Positions 1 to 8,083 of a DNA stretch of 64,000 nt are shown here, in pieces. The stretch is taken from assembly GCA_045126975.1 (NCBI GenBank), contig JBGVPL010000028.1, positions 24,170 to 88,169 of the forward strand. Direction: 5' to 3'. A model generated the notes under the pieces. It had not been told where the DNA came from. It made no database searches and was given only the letters and a program-made list of their open reading frames with translations. Source of the DNA: Aphodosoma sp045126975. Lineage in GTDB: Bacteria; Bacteroidota; Bacteroidia; Bacteroidales; Paludibacteraceae. The number at the start of each line of letters is the position of its first letter. Position 1 is the stretch's first letter. The translations under genes and the position numbers were made by a program.

Positions 1-882
1 GCGATGTGGCCTGCAAGCAAGTATGGTATGAAGCAACGATTTGTGTGGGGACCAGTGAGTGCAGGAGTATCGTTGCCGAGTTTTTTGACTAAGCATTTTT
101 CGTGGAAAAGTAGGATGAAAGAGGTGGTGCAGAGGTGGATGAAGTGGATGTTGCCGTTGAATGTAGGGTTCAGACGAAGATGTAAAAATGCAGATTTGAT
201 ATTGTGTAAAACGGATGATACTATACAATGTGTGCCTGAGAAGTGGCGTGGAAAGTGTGTGCAGATGACTGATGTGGCGGTGGAGATGCGAGAAGCAGAG
301 AATTATTTGTCGCCAAAGAGGTATGATGAAACGAAAATAAATTATGTAGCAGCTGGTACGTTGGTGGGCTGGAGAACAATGGATGTGCTTATTGAAGCGT
401 GGTTTTCTCATTTTTCACTCCTCACTCCTCATTCCTCACTCCTCACTATTGTGGGTGATGGTCCTGAAAGGGAAAGATTGGAAAAGTTGGTAGAGAAATT
501 AGGTATGGTGGATTCGGTACGGTTTGTGGGGCAGGTAGATATGGAGACTTATTATTCGTATATTGCGCAGGCAGATGTGGTGGTGAATCCTTGTTTTAGA
601 GAGGGGGCTGTGACTGTGTCGTTTGATTCGATGGCAATGGGTAAACCATTGATTTGTTTTGATACAGGTGGTTATACGCATTACTTCAAACCAGAGTATA
701 GTCGTGTGATAAAAGGCGTGAAAAGTCGTGAAGAGGCAGTTGAGAGATTGAGTGAGGCAATGTTGGATTTATCTGATAGAGAGTTGATTATACGAGTGGG
801 AGCAGAAGCGAAACGAAATAGTAAAAAATATGCATGGCAATCTAAAGGAGAGAAAATAAAGAACTTTTTTGATATAAAATGA
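1..882 (+). CDS. Glycosyltransferase family 4 (5' end outside window)
   Basis: This is the C-terminal three quarters of a GT-B glycosyltransferase, probably adding a sugar to a capsule or O-antigen repeat unit. The reading frame is open to base 1, and 293 residues are seen against about 370-400 for the family, so the real start lies upstream; the ATG at base 4 is unlikely to be the start. Seen: a linker of the FVWGPVSAG type, then IVGDGPERERLEKL (donor-binding Rossmann half) and REGAVTVSFDSMAMGKPLICFDTGG (written here only as the family's E-x7-E-like donor site). A 34-base heptad repeat (415-448) is inserted in frame before the IVGDGPE strand. The stop overlaps the next start (ATGA). Confidence 0.85.
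   Translation, partial: AMWPASKYGMKQRFVWGPVSAGVSLPSFLTKHFSWKSRMKEVVQRWMKWMLPLNVGFRRRCKNADLILCKTDDTIQCVPEKWRGKCVQMTDVAVEMREAENYLSPKRYDETKINYVAAGTLVGWRTMDVLIEAWFSHFSLLTPHSSLLTIVGDGPERERLEKLVEKLGMVDSVRFVGQVDMETYYSYIAQADVVVNPCFREGAVTVSFDSMAMGKPLICFDTGGYTHYFKPEYSRVIKGVKSREEAVERLSEAMLDLSDRELIIRVGAEAKRNSKKYAWQSKGEKIKNFFDIK
415..448. repeat. Heptad repeat tract inside glycosyltransferase
   Basis: Five consecutive 7-base units of the type TCACTCC/TCATTCC. It is read in frame as a loop rich in Ser, Leu, Thr and His. The same family (as its complement GGAGTGA/GGAATGA) occurs at 3735-3780, 24700-24741 and 31783-31816. Confidence 0.9.
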
Positions 883-2003
883 ATGTAGATTTAATAAAAA
901 ATAATAATTGCGAAGGGGAACAAATTTTTTTGTTTTTTAAAAATACTGTAGGACAAGAATGGTTGTTTCCAACGAAAAGTATATCTAAATTTTTATCATT
1001 ATATTTTCCTTCAACTTTAAAAGGTAAAGTTGTTCGGTTTTTATTACCATTTTGTATTACATTTCCTTTTTTACAAAAAATATTTGGTGTATATATAGAA
1101 AAATTTTCTTTAGTTAAAGAGTTATTTGAATGTATTAAGAAAGTATTTAATATTGATTCTTTTGAGTTTGCTATATTTGGTGGTTCTCCAGGTAGACATC
1201 AAAAATTTACTTTGATGATTTTGAAAAACAATAAATGTTTGGGGTATTGTAAAGTTTCTGATAATAATGAAGTATATGATATTTTTTTGAGAGAAGCAAA
1301 AAATTTACAATTTTTAAAAGATAAAGGAGTTGAACATATTCCAAGTGTGCTTTTCTGTGGAGAATTGAAGGAGAATTTATATTGTTTTATTCAAACAACA
1401 GAGAGAAATTTTAAAGAGGAATGCGATGCTAAAATTACAGATGCTGTTATATTTGAATATTTGGATAAAGTATTTAATTTGACTAAAGAAGAAATAGAAT
1501 ATAAAGAGACAGATTTTTATTATGCATTACAGCGTTTAAAGATTAAATTAGATTTATTGAATCAAAACAAAAATCTTGTTTATTCTGTTATAAAATCAGT
1601 AGAATTATATTTGGCTAAAAATGATACAGAATATTGTTTTTATCATGGAGACTTTACTCCATGGAATAGTTTTATAGTAGAAAAACATTTGTTTGTATTT
1701 GATTTTGAGTATGCACAACGAACATGTGTTAAATATTTAGATTTTTTCCATTTTTTTACACAGAGTTGTATATATGAGGGGATGAATAAAAGTTTGATTT
1801 ATGAGAAGTATGAAAAAGAAAAGAAATGGTTATTAAAAAAAATACCTAATGCTGATTTTATATATATGTGTTATCTTCTTGTTGTAATGGAATTTTATTT
1901 GACGAGAGATAATGGTTTTCTTAATGATAAAATAAAATCGTGTTTTGATATATGGATATTTTTATTAGAACAAATTTTCCAAAAATATGAAGATCTTAAA
2001 TAA
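879..2003 (+). CDS. Kinase-like phosphotransferase (aminoglycoside phosphotransferase fold)
   Basis: A 374-residue protein with the catalytic signature of small-molecule/choline-type kinases: YHGDFTPWN near residue 258 (catalytic loop H-G-D-x4-N) followed by VFDFEYA (the Mg-binding D). In a polysaccharide cluster such a protein may phosphorylate a sugar or lipid precursor; the substrate cannot be read from the sequence. It overlaps the previous gene by ATGA and the next by 17 bases, so the three genes are translated together. Base use is far more AT-rich, with long T runs, than the GTG/TTG-rich glycosyltransferases on either side, which suggests separate ancestry. Confidence 0.7.
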   Translation: MNVDLIKNNNCEGEQIFLFFKNTVGQEWLFPTKSISKFLSLYFPSTLKGKVVRFLLPFCITFPFLQKIFGVYIEKFSLVKELFECIKKVFNIDSFEFAIFGGSPGRHQKFTLMILKNNKCLGYCKVSDNNEVYDIFLREAKNLQFLKDKGVEHIPSVLFCGELKENLYCFIQTTERNFKEECDAKITDAVIFEYLDKVFNLTKEEIEYKETDFYYALQRLKIKLDLLNQNKNLVYSVIKSVELYLAKNDTEYCFYHGDFTPWNSFIVEKHLFVFDFEYAQRTCVKYLDFFHFFTQSCIYEGMNKSLIYEKYEKEKKWLLKKIPNADFIYMCYLLVVMEFYLTRDNGFLNDKIKSCFDIWIFLLEQIFQKYEDLK

Positions 2004-2664
2004 AATTTTGTCGAAAATAAAGGGTGAGAAATTTGAATTAGATGAGAGAATCCCTTTGTGTTATTTAGTTTCATTGTTGTTTAATAAGTTTTTAAATTGT
2101 ATTTGGGGAATAATTAAATTAAGAAGATTGGGCTTTTTTTCTATTGCTTGTTCCTCGAAGATTAAGTGTGTTTCGAAAATTAAGTGTGGTAAGGTATTGA
2201 ATGTTGATAGGAATTGTTATATTGATGCATTGTCGGAAAATGGTATTTTATTTGGAGATAATGTTTCGATAGGGAAAAACACAACTATTGAGTGTTCGGG
2301 CACTATTAAGAATTTAGGAAAGGGTTTAGTTGTAGGTAACAATGTAGGTTTAGGAACTCATGGCTTTTGGGGATGTGCAGGTGGGATTAGTGTTGGGGAT
2401 AATACTATATTTGGTAATTTTGTTAGTTTGCATTCAGAGAATCATAATTTTTCTGATAGGAGTGTGTGTATTCGACAACAAGGAGTCTCTCGTAAAGGAA
2501 TAAAAATAGGAGAAGATTGTTGGATTGGTGCAAAGGTTACTATTTTGGATGGTACTATAATAGGAAAAGGTTCTGTTGTTGCTGCTGGTTCTGTTGTTAA
2601 AGGAGAGTTTCCTCCGTATTCTGTAATAGGAGGTGTGCCTGCTAAGATATTAAAAGAAAGGTAG
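1987..2664 (+). CDS. Hexapeptide-repeat O-acetyltransferase
   Basis: A 225-residue left-handed beta-helix acyltransferase of the maltose/galactoside acetyltransferase type, likely acetylating a polysaccharide sugar from acetyl-CoA. Seen: hexapeptide turns from about residue 85, the active-site loop LHSENHNFSD (catalytic His), then IKIGEDCWIGAKVTILDG and the C-terminal GGVPAKILK typical of the family. The start lies inside the preceding gene (17-base overlap). Like that gene it is very AT-rich. It could also serve as the WlbB-type N-acetyltransferase for the diacetamido-sugar pathway encoded further down, but nothing in the sequence settles this. Confidence 0.85.
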   Translation: MKILNKILSKIKGEKFELDERIPLCYLVSLLFNKFLNCIWGIIKLRRLGFFSIACSSKIKCVSKIKCGKVLNVDRNCYIDALSENGILFGDNVSIGKNTTIECSGTIKNLGKGLVVGNNVGLGTHGFWGCAGGISVGDNTIFGNFVSLHSENHNFSDRSVCIRQQGVSRKGIKIGEDCWIGAKVTILDGTIIGKGSVVAAGSVVKGEFPPYSVIGGVPAKILKER

Positions 2665-2669
2665 TGCTT

Positions 2670-3767
2670 ATGAAAAAAATAGTTTGTTTTCATTTGTATA
2701 ATGATTTTAGCGGTAGTCCGAAGGTGTTGAGAGTGGTGCTGGAGGGATTATTGCAAAAGGGCTGTAAGGTGGATTTGGTTACTTCGCGAGGGGGAGTTCT
2801 CAGTGAGAAGTTAGGAGTTAGGAGTGAGGAGTTGAGATTAAGATATTATGATTATAAGTTTTCGGGGAGTGGGGTGATTACGGCATTGAGGTATGTGTGG
2901 GTGCAGATTTATACGTTTTTTGTGGCATTGGGTTATCTGTTTGATAAGGATGTGGTGTTTTATATAAATACGATATTGCCTATAGGTCCTGCGGTGGCAG
3001 GGTGGTTGATGAGAAAGAGGGTGGTGTATCATTATCATGAAAATGCTATGGTGAAGAGTCGGTTGTATAGGTTGTTGGCTTGGGTGATGCAAAGGGTGGC
3101 GACAGAGATTGTGTGCGTGTCGGAATATCAACGGTCATTTTTGAAACGAGAGGAGCATGTGGCGGTTGTACCTAATGCGTTGCCAGAGGAGTTTGTGGAG
3201 AGAGCTGTGGTGGATGGTGTTGGTGCGTTTGACAGAAAGCAGGTATTGATGTTGGGGTCGTTGAAGGGGTATAAAGGTACGAGGGAGTTTGTGGAATTGG
3301 CTCGTAGATTGGGACAATATAAGTTTGTGTTGGTGTTGAATGAAGTGCAGGAGAATGTGGATAAATATTTTGATGAATTGTTTTGCCCAGAAAATCTGAA
3401 GGTATATGCTCGTCAGGCGGATGTAGTGCCGTTCTATAGAGAGGCGAGTGTGGTGCTGAATTTGACAGATAAATCACAAGCTATTGAAACATTTGGTTTG
3501 ACTGCATTGGAGGCTATGGTGTTTGGTTTACCAGTGGTGGTGCCTACGGTGGGAGGTATTGCTGAGATGGTGGAAGATGGGGTGAATGGTTATAAGGTGG
3601 ATGTGCAGGAGTTGGATGAGATTGCTAAACGGATTGATGAGATGTTGAGTGATAGGGAATTGTATGTGAGATTGTCGGAAGGGGCAGTTGAGCAGGCGAA
3701 GCGGTATAGTGCGAGGGAGATGGTTGATAGAATGAATGAGGAGTTAGGAATGAGGAATGAGGAATGA
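2670..3767 (+). CDS. Glycosyltransferase family 4
   Basis: A 365-residue GT-B glycosyltransferase, complete. The ATG at 2670 (MKKIVCFHLYND) is preferred over an upstream GTG at 2664 because it begins the first Rossmann strand. Seen: FSGSPKVLR (acceptor-side loop), VPNALPEEFV, then the donor-site block ETFGLTALEAMVFGLPVVVP with GGIAEMVEDGVNGYKV after it, the classical retaining GT4 arrangement. Heptad repeats occur twice: at 2802-2836 (residues about 45-56, SEKLGVRSEELRL) and at the very C-terminus (NEELGMRNEE from 3735), where they have set the stop codon. Confidence 0.93.
   Translation: MKKIVCFHLYNDFSGSPKVLRVVLEGLLQKGCKVDLVTSRGGVLSEKLGVRSEELRLRYYDYKFSGSGVITALRYVWVQIYTFFVALGYLFDKDVVFYINTILPIGPAVAGWLMRKRVVYHYHENAMVKSRLYRLLAWVMQRVATEIVCVSEYQRSFLKREEHVAVVPNALPEEFVERAVVDGVGAFDRKQVLMLGSLKGYKGTREFVELARRLGQYKFVLVLNEVQENVDKYFDELFCPENLKVYARQADVVPFYREASVVLNLTDKSQAIETFGLTALEAMVFGLPVVVPTVGGIAEMVEDGVNGYKVDVQELDEIAKRIDEMLSDRELYVRLSEGAVEQAKRYSAREMVDRMNEELGMRNEE
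2802..2836. repeat. Heptad repeat tract inside GT4
   Basis: Five degenerate units of the GGAGTTA/GGAGTGA family, read in frame as a charged loop after the first beta strand region of the glycosyltransferase. Confidence 0.85.
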
Positions 3768-3780
3768 GGAGTTAGGAATG
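3735..3780. repeat. Heptad repeat tract over gene end
   Basis: About six units of GGAATGA/GGAGTTA. The tract covers the last ten codons, the stop codon and the spacer after the GT4 gene. Confidence 0.9.
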
Positions 3781-3817
3781 TTATTATTATTTGTGAGGAA
3801 TAAAATAGAGGTTAAAT

Positions 3818-4888
3818 ATGAAGAAAATAGCGGTTATAGGGATACAGGGGGTGCCTGCCAAGTATGGTGGGTTTGAGTCGTTGGTGGAGAATATAATTGG
3901 CGAAAATTGCTCTGATGGGGTGAAATATACTGTATTTTGTAGTGCAAAAGATATGAAAGAACGTTTGTCGGAGTATAAGGGATGTGAACTGAAATATGTG
4001 TTATTGTCGGCAAATGGAGTGCAAAGTATTCCGTATGATGTAATTTCGATGTGTAAAGCTTTAGGAGGGTATGATGTGATGTTGATATTGGGGGTTTCGG
4101 GTTGTTTGTTTTTGCCATTTGTAAAATTGTTTTCTAAAGCAAAGGTGATAGTGAATATTGATGGTTTGGAGCATAGACGTGATAAGTGGGGACGTATGGC
4201 TAAATGGTTTCTGAGATTGTCGGAGAAGATGGCGGTAAAATGGGCTGATGTAGTAGTAACAGATAACAAAGGAATTCAAGATTATGTTACGGAAACATAT
4301 AATGTAGATTCTGAAATGATTGCATACGGAGGGGATCATGTGTTGCGTTGCGTGGATAAGGAACGAGAGAAGAATATATTGAGAGAGTATGGAGTGGTGA
4401 GTGGTAATTATGCGGTGTCGATTTGCAGAATTGAACCTGAGAATAACTGTCATATTACGCTTGAGGCTTTTGCGCAGTGCGGAAAGAGATTGTTGTTTGT
4501 AGGTAATTGGAATCGTAATGATTATGGTAAGGAGTTGAAACGGAAATATGCAAATTGCAAAAATATAACAATGATTGATTCGTTGTATGACCTTGATGTG
4601 TTGTATGTGCTTAGAAAAAATGCAGGGTGGTATATGCATGGACATAGTGCTGGAGGTACGAATCCGTCGCTGGTAGAGGCAATGTTTTTTGGACGACCAA
4701 TTGTGGCGTATGATGTGGTGTATAATAGAGAGACGACAGGCGGAAAGGCTCTATATTTCAAGACAAGTGAGGATATATGCGAGTTGTTGTCTCGCGAGGA
4801 TTTGAACTGCGAGGATTTGAGACTTTTGGCCGAAGAGAGATACAAATGGTCGTATATTGCTAAAGCATATGAGAAGTTGTATCGTTGA
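3818..4888 (+). CDS. DUF1972-type glycosyltransferase (rhamnosyltransferase-like)
   Basis: A 356-residue glycosyltransferase beginning MKKIAVIGIQGVPAKYGGFE, the hallmark of the DUF1972 N-terminal domain found in rhamnosyl- and other GT4 transferases of polysaccharide clusters. Further marks are SCRIEPENN-like residues (here CRIEPENNCH) before the donor domain, and HGHSAGGTNPSLVEAM with the donor-site Glu. It follows the previous glycosyltransferase after 50 bases in the same direction and is the last gene of the run; the next gene is on the other strand and a shared terminator lies between them. Confidence 0.92.
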   Translation: MKKIAVIGIQGVPAKYGGFESLVENIIGENCSDGVKYTVFCSAKDMKERLSEYKGCELKYVLLSANGVQSIPYDVISMCKALGGYDVMLILGVSGCLFLPFVKLFSKAKVIVNIDGLEHRRDKWGRMAKWFLRLSEKMAVKWADVVVTDNKGIQDYVTETYNVDSEMIAYGGDHVLRCVDKEREKNILREYGVVSGNYAVSICRIEPENNCHITLEAFAQCGKRLLFVGNWNRNDYGKELKRKYANCKNITMIDSLYDLDVLYVLRKNAGWYMHGHSAGGTNPSLVEAMFFGRPIVAYDVVYNRETTGGKALYFKTSEDICELLSREDLNCEDLRLLAEERYKWSYIAKAYEKLYR

Positions 4889-5012
4889 GAGATACAGTTA
4901 GTTTTATTCAGTTTAAGATTATTATTTGGCGTACTGCATAAAATGGCCTTAAGAATGCTAGCAGTGGGGCTAATACTGCAAGTAAGAAAATACGTTTAAA
5001 GAACGTACTTTT

Positions 5013-5045
5013 ACGAATTATATAGTTGACTGTAGAATTTGTAAA
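5013..5045. repeat. 33-bp palindromic direct repeat, copy 1
   Basis: Centre TATAGTTGACTGTAG inside arms that pair ACGAATT with AATTTGT. It matches 29 of 33 bases with the copy at 6685-6717 in the same orientation. The two copies enclose only the Fic gene with its promoter and terminator. Confidence 0.8.
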
Positions 5046-5135
5046 AGTGCAAAAATTAGTAGAAACTATCCGGTTTGTTAGATGTTTTTCTATTAATAGT
5101 GAAGAATGTTTTCCATTTTTGAACTTGCGAAATAT

Positions 5136-5162
5136 AAAAAAGGCGCTACGTAGCGCCTTTTT
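5136..5162. terminator. Bidirectional rho-independent terminator
   Basis: Perfect 8-bp stem GGCGCTAC/GTAGCGCC flanked by A-run and T-run on both strands. It can end transcription of the glycosyltransferase cluster (+) and of the Fic gene (-), whose stop codon touches it. Confidence 0.9.
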
Positions 5163-6471
5163 ATATTTTAATATTTTTTGAGATGATTGTGTCGAATGCA
5201 GAACCTTTGATGTATCCTTTTTTTACTTTGTTAAATGATATTTCTGCTAATATGCCTCGGTTGACTAATTCAATGATGTCTGATTTGGCAGTTGTTGGAG
5301 ATATGCCAAATTTGTTTTGTACTTCTTTTACTGTTAGTGTTTCTTGTGGATTATCGTAATATATTTTTATAATCTGAGCTTGGCGTTGGTTTATTTCTCC
5401 TATGTGTAAGAATTGATTAGCATCTAATTTTTCTTTTGTTTTGCGTTTAATGTATTGCTGTAGTTTTTTGAAAGCCAAATCTAATACTCTTAAGTTGTAA
5501 GTAACGAAATAACCTAAATCATTTTCATCATTTTCTACATATAAATATGCTTTTTCGTATGTTTTTTTTGATTCGGCAATAATTCTTGATATTGAAAGAT
5601 ATTCAGTTAACCAATAGTCTTGTTTAAGCATATACCAATAAAAAAGGGCCCTGGCTGTTCTTCCATTTCCATCTATAAATGGGTGCATAAAAGCAATCAT
5701 AAAATGTATTATAATGCCTTTTATTATTGGATGTATAAATATCGCAGGTTCTTTTTCGTTGAAGAAATTACAAAAATCGTTGATGAATTCGTTAATCTCT
5801 GTGTGTGATGGAGGTGTATGTACTACTTCGTGTGTTATAGAATTCTCTACGACAACATTGTCATTGTTGCGGAATTGCCCAGCATCACTCTCTTTTTCTA
5901 ATGTTTTATTAGTCATGAGACGATGTATTGTTAATAGCAATTCTTTTGTTATATCATCGTTTTTATGTTTTAATATAAATTGTATTGTTTGATAGTTGTT
6001 GTAAATCATTTGTTGTGATTTATCTCGTGGCGTAATTTCTTTTTGTAGCATATCTTTTGCTATTTTGCGAGTCGTTGTTGCTCCTTCCATTTGACTCGAG
6101 AAAATTGCCTCTTCCATCAATGATGATATTAAATATTGAGGGCGATTGTTGGTGTCAATGATGGTGTCGTTGCCCCAAGAACCACCAAACTTCATATCAA
6201 ATAAGTGACACATTTGTTGCATTTTAGTTGTTATATGAAGTTTTATGTTATATTTTTTCCATATTGTTATATATGGAATTCTGGATGCTTTTACATAATG
6301 CCAAAGATCAATAGCAGTGCAAGTTAAATTTTGGCTTTTGTATTTTACATCACTCCAATATAGATAATCATTATTGATTTTCTCTACTGCTTCTTCTATT
6401 TCTGGAGGAGTTTTTTGTAGCAGTATTTCTAGAATTTTTGTTTTTGAAATTTTAGGTGATTGTTCTATCAT
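5161..6471 (-). CDS. Fic family protein with C-terminal winged helix
   Basis: A 436-residue Fic enzyme, predicted to transfer AMP (or another nucleotide) from NTP onto a target protein hydroxyl. Seen: the active-site loop HPFIDGNGRTAR, and before it SSQMEG, matching the inhibitory helix motif [ST]xxxE[GN] placed N-terminal to the Fic core, so it is a self-inhibited class II type. The C-terminal 90 residues form a winged helix-turn-helix (TVKEVQNKFGISPTTAKSD), so the protein may bind DNA. The ATG at 6471 is preferred over a TTG at 6492 because the promoter -7 box covers 6490-6497. Two matched inverted repeats upstream are candidate operators for autoregulation. Confidence 0.92.
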   Translation of the reverse strand: MIEQSPKISKTKILEILLQKTPPEIEEAVEKINNDYLYWSDVKYKSQNLTCTAIDLWHYVKASRIPYITIWKKYNIKLHITTKMQQMCHLFDMKFGGSWGNDTIIDTNNRPQYLISSLMEEAIFSSQMEGATTTRKIAKDMLQKEITPRDKSQQMIYNNYQTIQFILKHKNDDITKELLLTIHRLMTNKTLEKESDAGQFRNNDNVVVENSITHEVVHTPPSHTEINEFINDFCNFFNEKEPAIFIHPIIKGIIIHFMIAFMHPFIDGNGRTARALFYWYMLKQDYWLTEYLSISRIIAESKKTYEKAYLYVENDENDLGYFVTYNLRVLDLAFKKLQQYIKRKTKEKLDANQFLHIGEINQRQAQIIKIYYDNPQETLTVKEVQNKFGISPTTAKSDIIELVNRGILAEISFNKVKKGYIKGSAFDTIISKNIKI

Positions 6472-6489
6472 AGTTGTAATATTTAAGGG

Positions 6490-6497
6490 CAAAGTTA
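6490..6497 (-). promoter_or_regulatory. Fic promoter, -7 box
   Basis: Reads TAACTTTG on the minus strand, matching the Bacteroidota consensus TAnnTTTG, 19 bases before the chosen ATG. The first operator-like inverted repeat starts 4 bases upstream, within the span between -7 and -33. Confidence 0.7.
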
Positions 6498-6500
6498 CAA

Positions 6501-6535
6501 AATTCTTTCCAATCTACAAAGAATTGGAGAGAATT
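6501..6535. promoter_or_regulatory. Inverted repeat, putative Fic operator 1
   Basis: Arms AATTCTTTCCAAT and ATTGGAGAGAATT (12 of 13 pairing) with a 9-base spacer, overlapping the Fic core promoter. The same arms and the same 9-base spacer recur at 6607-6641. Confidence 0.75.
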
Positions 6536-6606
6536 TTATAGTTTTTGTATTGAAAAATGTGCATTTATTGAGGTAAAAGTAGTGTTTGTTGCTCTGAAAA
6601 CATTCA

Positions 6607-6641
6607 AATTCTTTCCAATTTATAAAATATTGGAAAGAATT
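6607..6641. promoter_or_regulatory. Inverted repeat, putative Fic operator 2
   Basis: Arms AATTCTTTCCAAT and ATTGGAAAGAATT pair perfectly over 13 bases with a 9-base spacer. It lies 106 bases upstream of operator 1 in the spacer between the divergent Fic and AAA ATPase genes. Binding by the Fic winged helix is inferred, not shown. Confidence 0.75.
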
Positions 6642-6684
6642 TATGTGAAAAAGAAAACATCTTGGGTTTTCGGGCTGATTATTT

Positions 6685-6717
6685 ACAAATCATATAGTCG
6701 ACTATAGAATTTGTAAA
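6685..6717. repeat. 33-bp palindromic direct repeat, copy 2
   Basis: Near-perfect palindrome around TATAGTCGACTATA with ACAAAT/ATTTGT arms. It is the better preserved copy; see 5013-5045 for its partner. Confidence 0.8.
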
Positions 6718-6750
6718 TTTGGTGGAAATCGGCATTTTGGGGGTGAAAAA

Positions 6751-6782
6751 TTTGGTGGGAATGAAAAAAAGATGTAACTTTG
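6751..6782 (+). promoter_or_regulatory. Promoter of the AAA ATPase gene
   Basis: TTTG at 6751-6754 as the -33 element and TAACTTTG at 6775-6782 as the -7 element, with a 20-base spacer, the usual Bacteroidota layout. It leaves a leader of about 100 bases that is filled by the triple repeat below. Confidence 0.75.
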
Positions 6783-6785
6783 CAG

Positions 6786-6884
6786 TGTGTGTTAATTTAG
6801 AATAAACACTAGTTGTGGGTATTTGTTAATTCTAATTAAACACTATATTGTGTTATTTGTTGATTCGGATTAAACACTTTTGTG
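6786..6884 (+). repeat. Three imperfect direct repeats in ATPase leader
   Basis: Three copies of a roughly 34-base unit, each starting GTGTTAAT-like/TTGTTAATTC and running to TTAAACACT-like sequence. Each unit contains an internal dyad (GTTAATT ... AATTAAAC). They fill the space between promoter and start codon, so they may act in the mRNA leader or as tandem operator sites. Confidence 0.75.
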
Positions 6885-6887
6885 ATT

Positions 6888-8081
6888 ATGCAGACTCTTT
6901 TGAAACGATATAAGCGATTATTGAATAATGTCTCATTGGATTTTGTTCGTGAAATTATGAATGAAATTGATTGGGATGAGCGTTTGATTGCGATTAGAGG
7001 TGCTCGAGGTGTGGGTAAGACTACACTTATGTTGCAATATTTGAAAATGCATTATAATGAGTATGGAGATAAGGCTATTTATGTAAGTCTGGATAGCGCT
7101 TATTTTACACAAAAAACAATTTATGATTTTGTTGAGGAGTTTTATATTGGTGGAGGTAAGTTGATTATGTTTGATGAGGTGCATAAATATGAACATTGGA
7201 GTCGTGCAATGAAAAATATTTATGATGAATATCCTAATATGAAAATTGTGTTTAGTGGGTCTTCATTGATTCAAATATTAAATGCAGAGGCTGATTTGTC
7301 GCGAAGATGCGTGGCTTATGATATGCAAGGATTATCGTTTAGAGAGTATTTGAAATTGTATAAGGATATTGATTGTAAGAAGTATAAACTGGAGGAATTG
7401 TTGGCAAATCCTGATAAATTGTGCTCTGAAGTAAATGAGAAATGTCGTCCATTAGAGTTCTTTAGAGAATATTTGGCTATTGGTTATTATCCTTTTGCTC
7501 GTTCGGGAGAGGAGTATTATACTAAATTGGAGAGTGTGGTGGATATGATTGTTAATGTTGAATTGCCTTATTATTGTAATGTAGATTTTGCTAATATTAG
7601 AAAATTGAAGGCTCTGTTGGTAATTCTTGCAAATGAAATTCCTCAACAAATTGATACTACTAAAACCGCTGGACTGGTTGGTGTATCGAGGCTCACTTTG
7701 TTGAATTATTTGAATCATTTGCATCGTGCTAATTTGATTACTCTATTATATTCGGACGTGGATTCGTTGAGGAAGATGCAAAAGCCAGATAAAATTTATC
7801 CTGAAAATTGTAATTTAATTTATGCTCTTGCGACAAAAGAACCAAGTGTAGGTACAATAAGAGAAACTTTTTTTGTGAATCAATTGAAGTATCAGCATTT
7901 GGTGGAGTATTCAAAAAAAGGTGATTTTACTATTGACAAGAAATATATTGTGGAGGTCGGTGGTGCATCTAAAGATGGCAAGCAAATTGCTCAAATGGAA
8001 AATGCATATATTGCGGCAGATAATATTGAATATGCGTTTGGAAATAAAATTCCTTTGTGGTGTTTTGGTTTTTTGTATTGA
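6888..8081 (+). CDS. AAA ATPase with DUF4143-type C-terminal domain
   Basis: A 397-residue AAA_14/DUF4143 protein of unknown target; relatives are abundant in Bacteroidota and archaea, often in variable regions. Seen: Walker A GARGVGKTT near residue 37, Walker B KLIMFDEVH, sensor FSGSS, and a C-terminal part with KYIVEVGGASKDGKQ that resembles a PD-(D/E)xK-like fold (E, then K and Q). The ATG at 6888 is chosen over GTG at 6882. Its stop is 2 bases before the next start, so it may be translationally linked to the Wzi gene, although that neighbour is functionally unrelated. Confidence 0.9.
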   Translation: MQTLLKRYKRLLNNVSLDFVREIMNEIDWDERLIAIRGARGVGKTTLMLQYLKMHYNEYGDKAIYVSLDSAYFTQKTIYDFVEEFYIGGGKLIMFDEVHKYEHWSRAMKNIYDEYPNMKIVFSGSSLIQILNAEADLSRRCVAYDMQGLSFREYLKLYKDIDCKKYKLEELLANPDKLCSEVNEKCRPLEFFREYLAIGYYPFARSGEEYYTKLESVVDMIVNVELPYYCNVDFANIRKLKALLVILANEIPQQIDTTKTAGLVGVSRLTLLNYLNHLHRANLITLLYSDVDSLRKMQKPDKIYPENCNLIYALATKEPSVGTIRETFFVNQLKYQHLVEYSKKGDFTIDKKYIVEVGGASKDGKQIAQMENAYIAADNIEYAFGNKIPLWCFGFLY

Positions 8082-8083
8082 TT

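Noticed and set aside
4061..4645. Antisense ORF (194 codons) in the DUF1972 glycosyltransferase
   Set aside because: Open only because of the low stop frequency opposite a GTG/TTG-rich gene; no recognisable content.
6786..6884. Triple repeat considered as a riboswitch
   Set aside because: Simple tandem duplication with small dyads; no known aptamer pattern.
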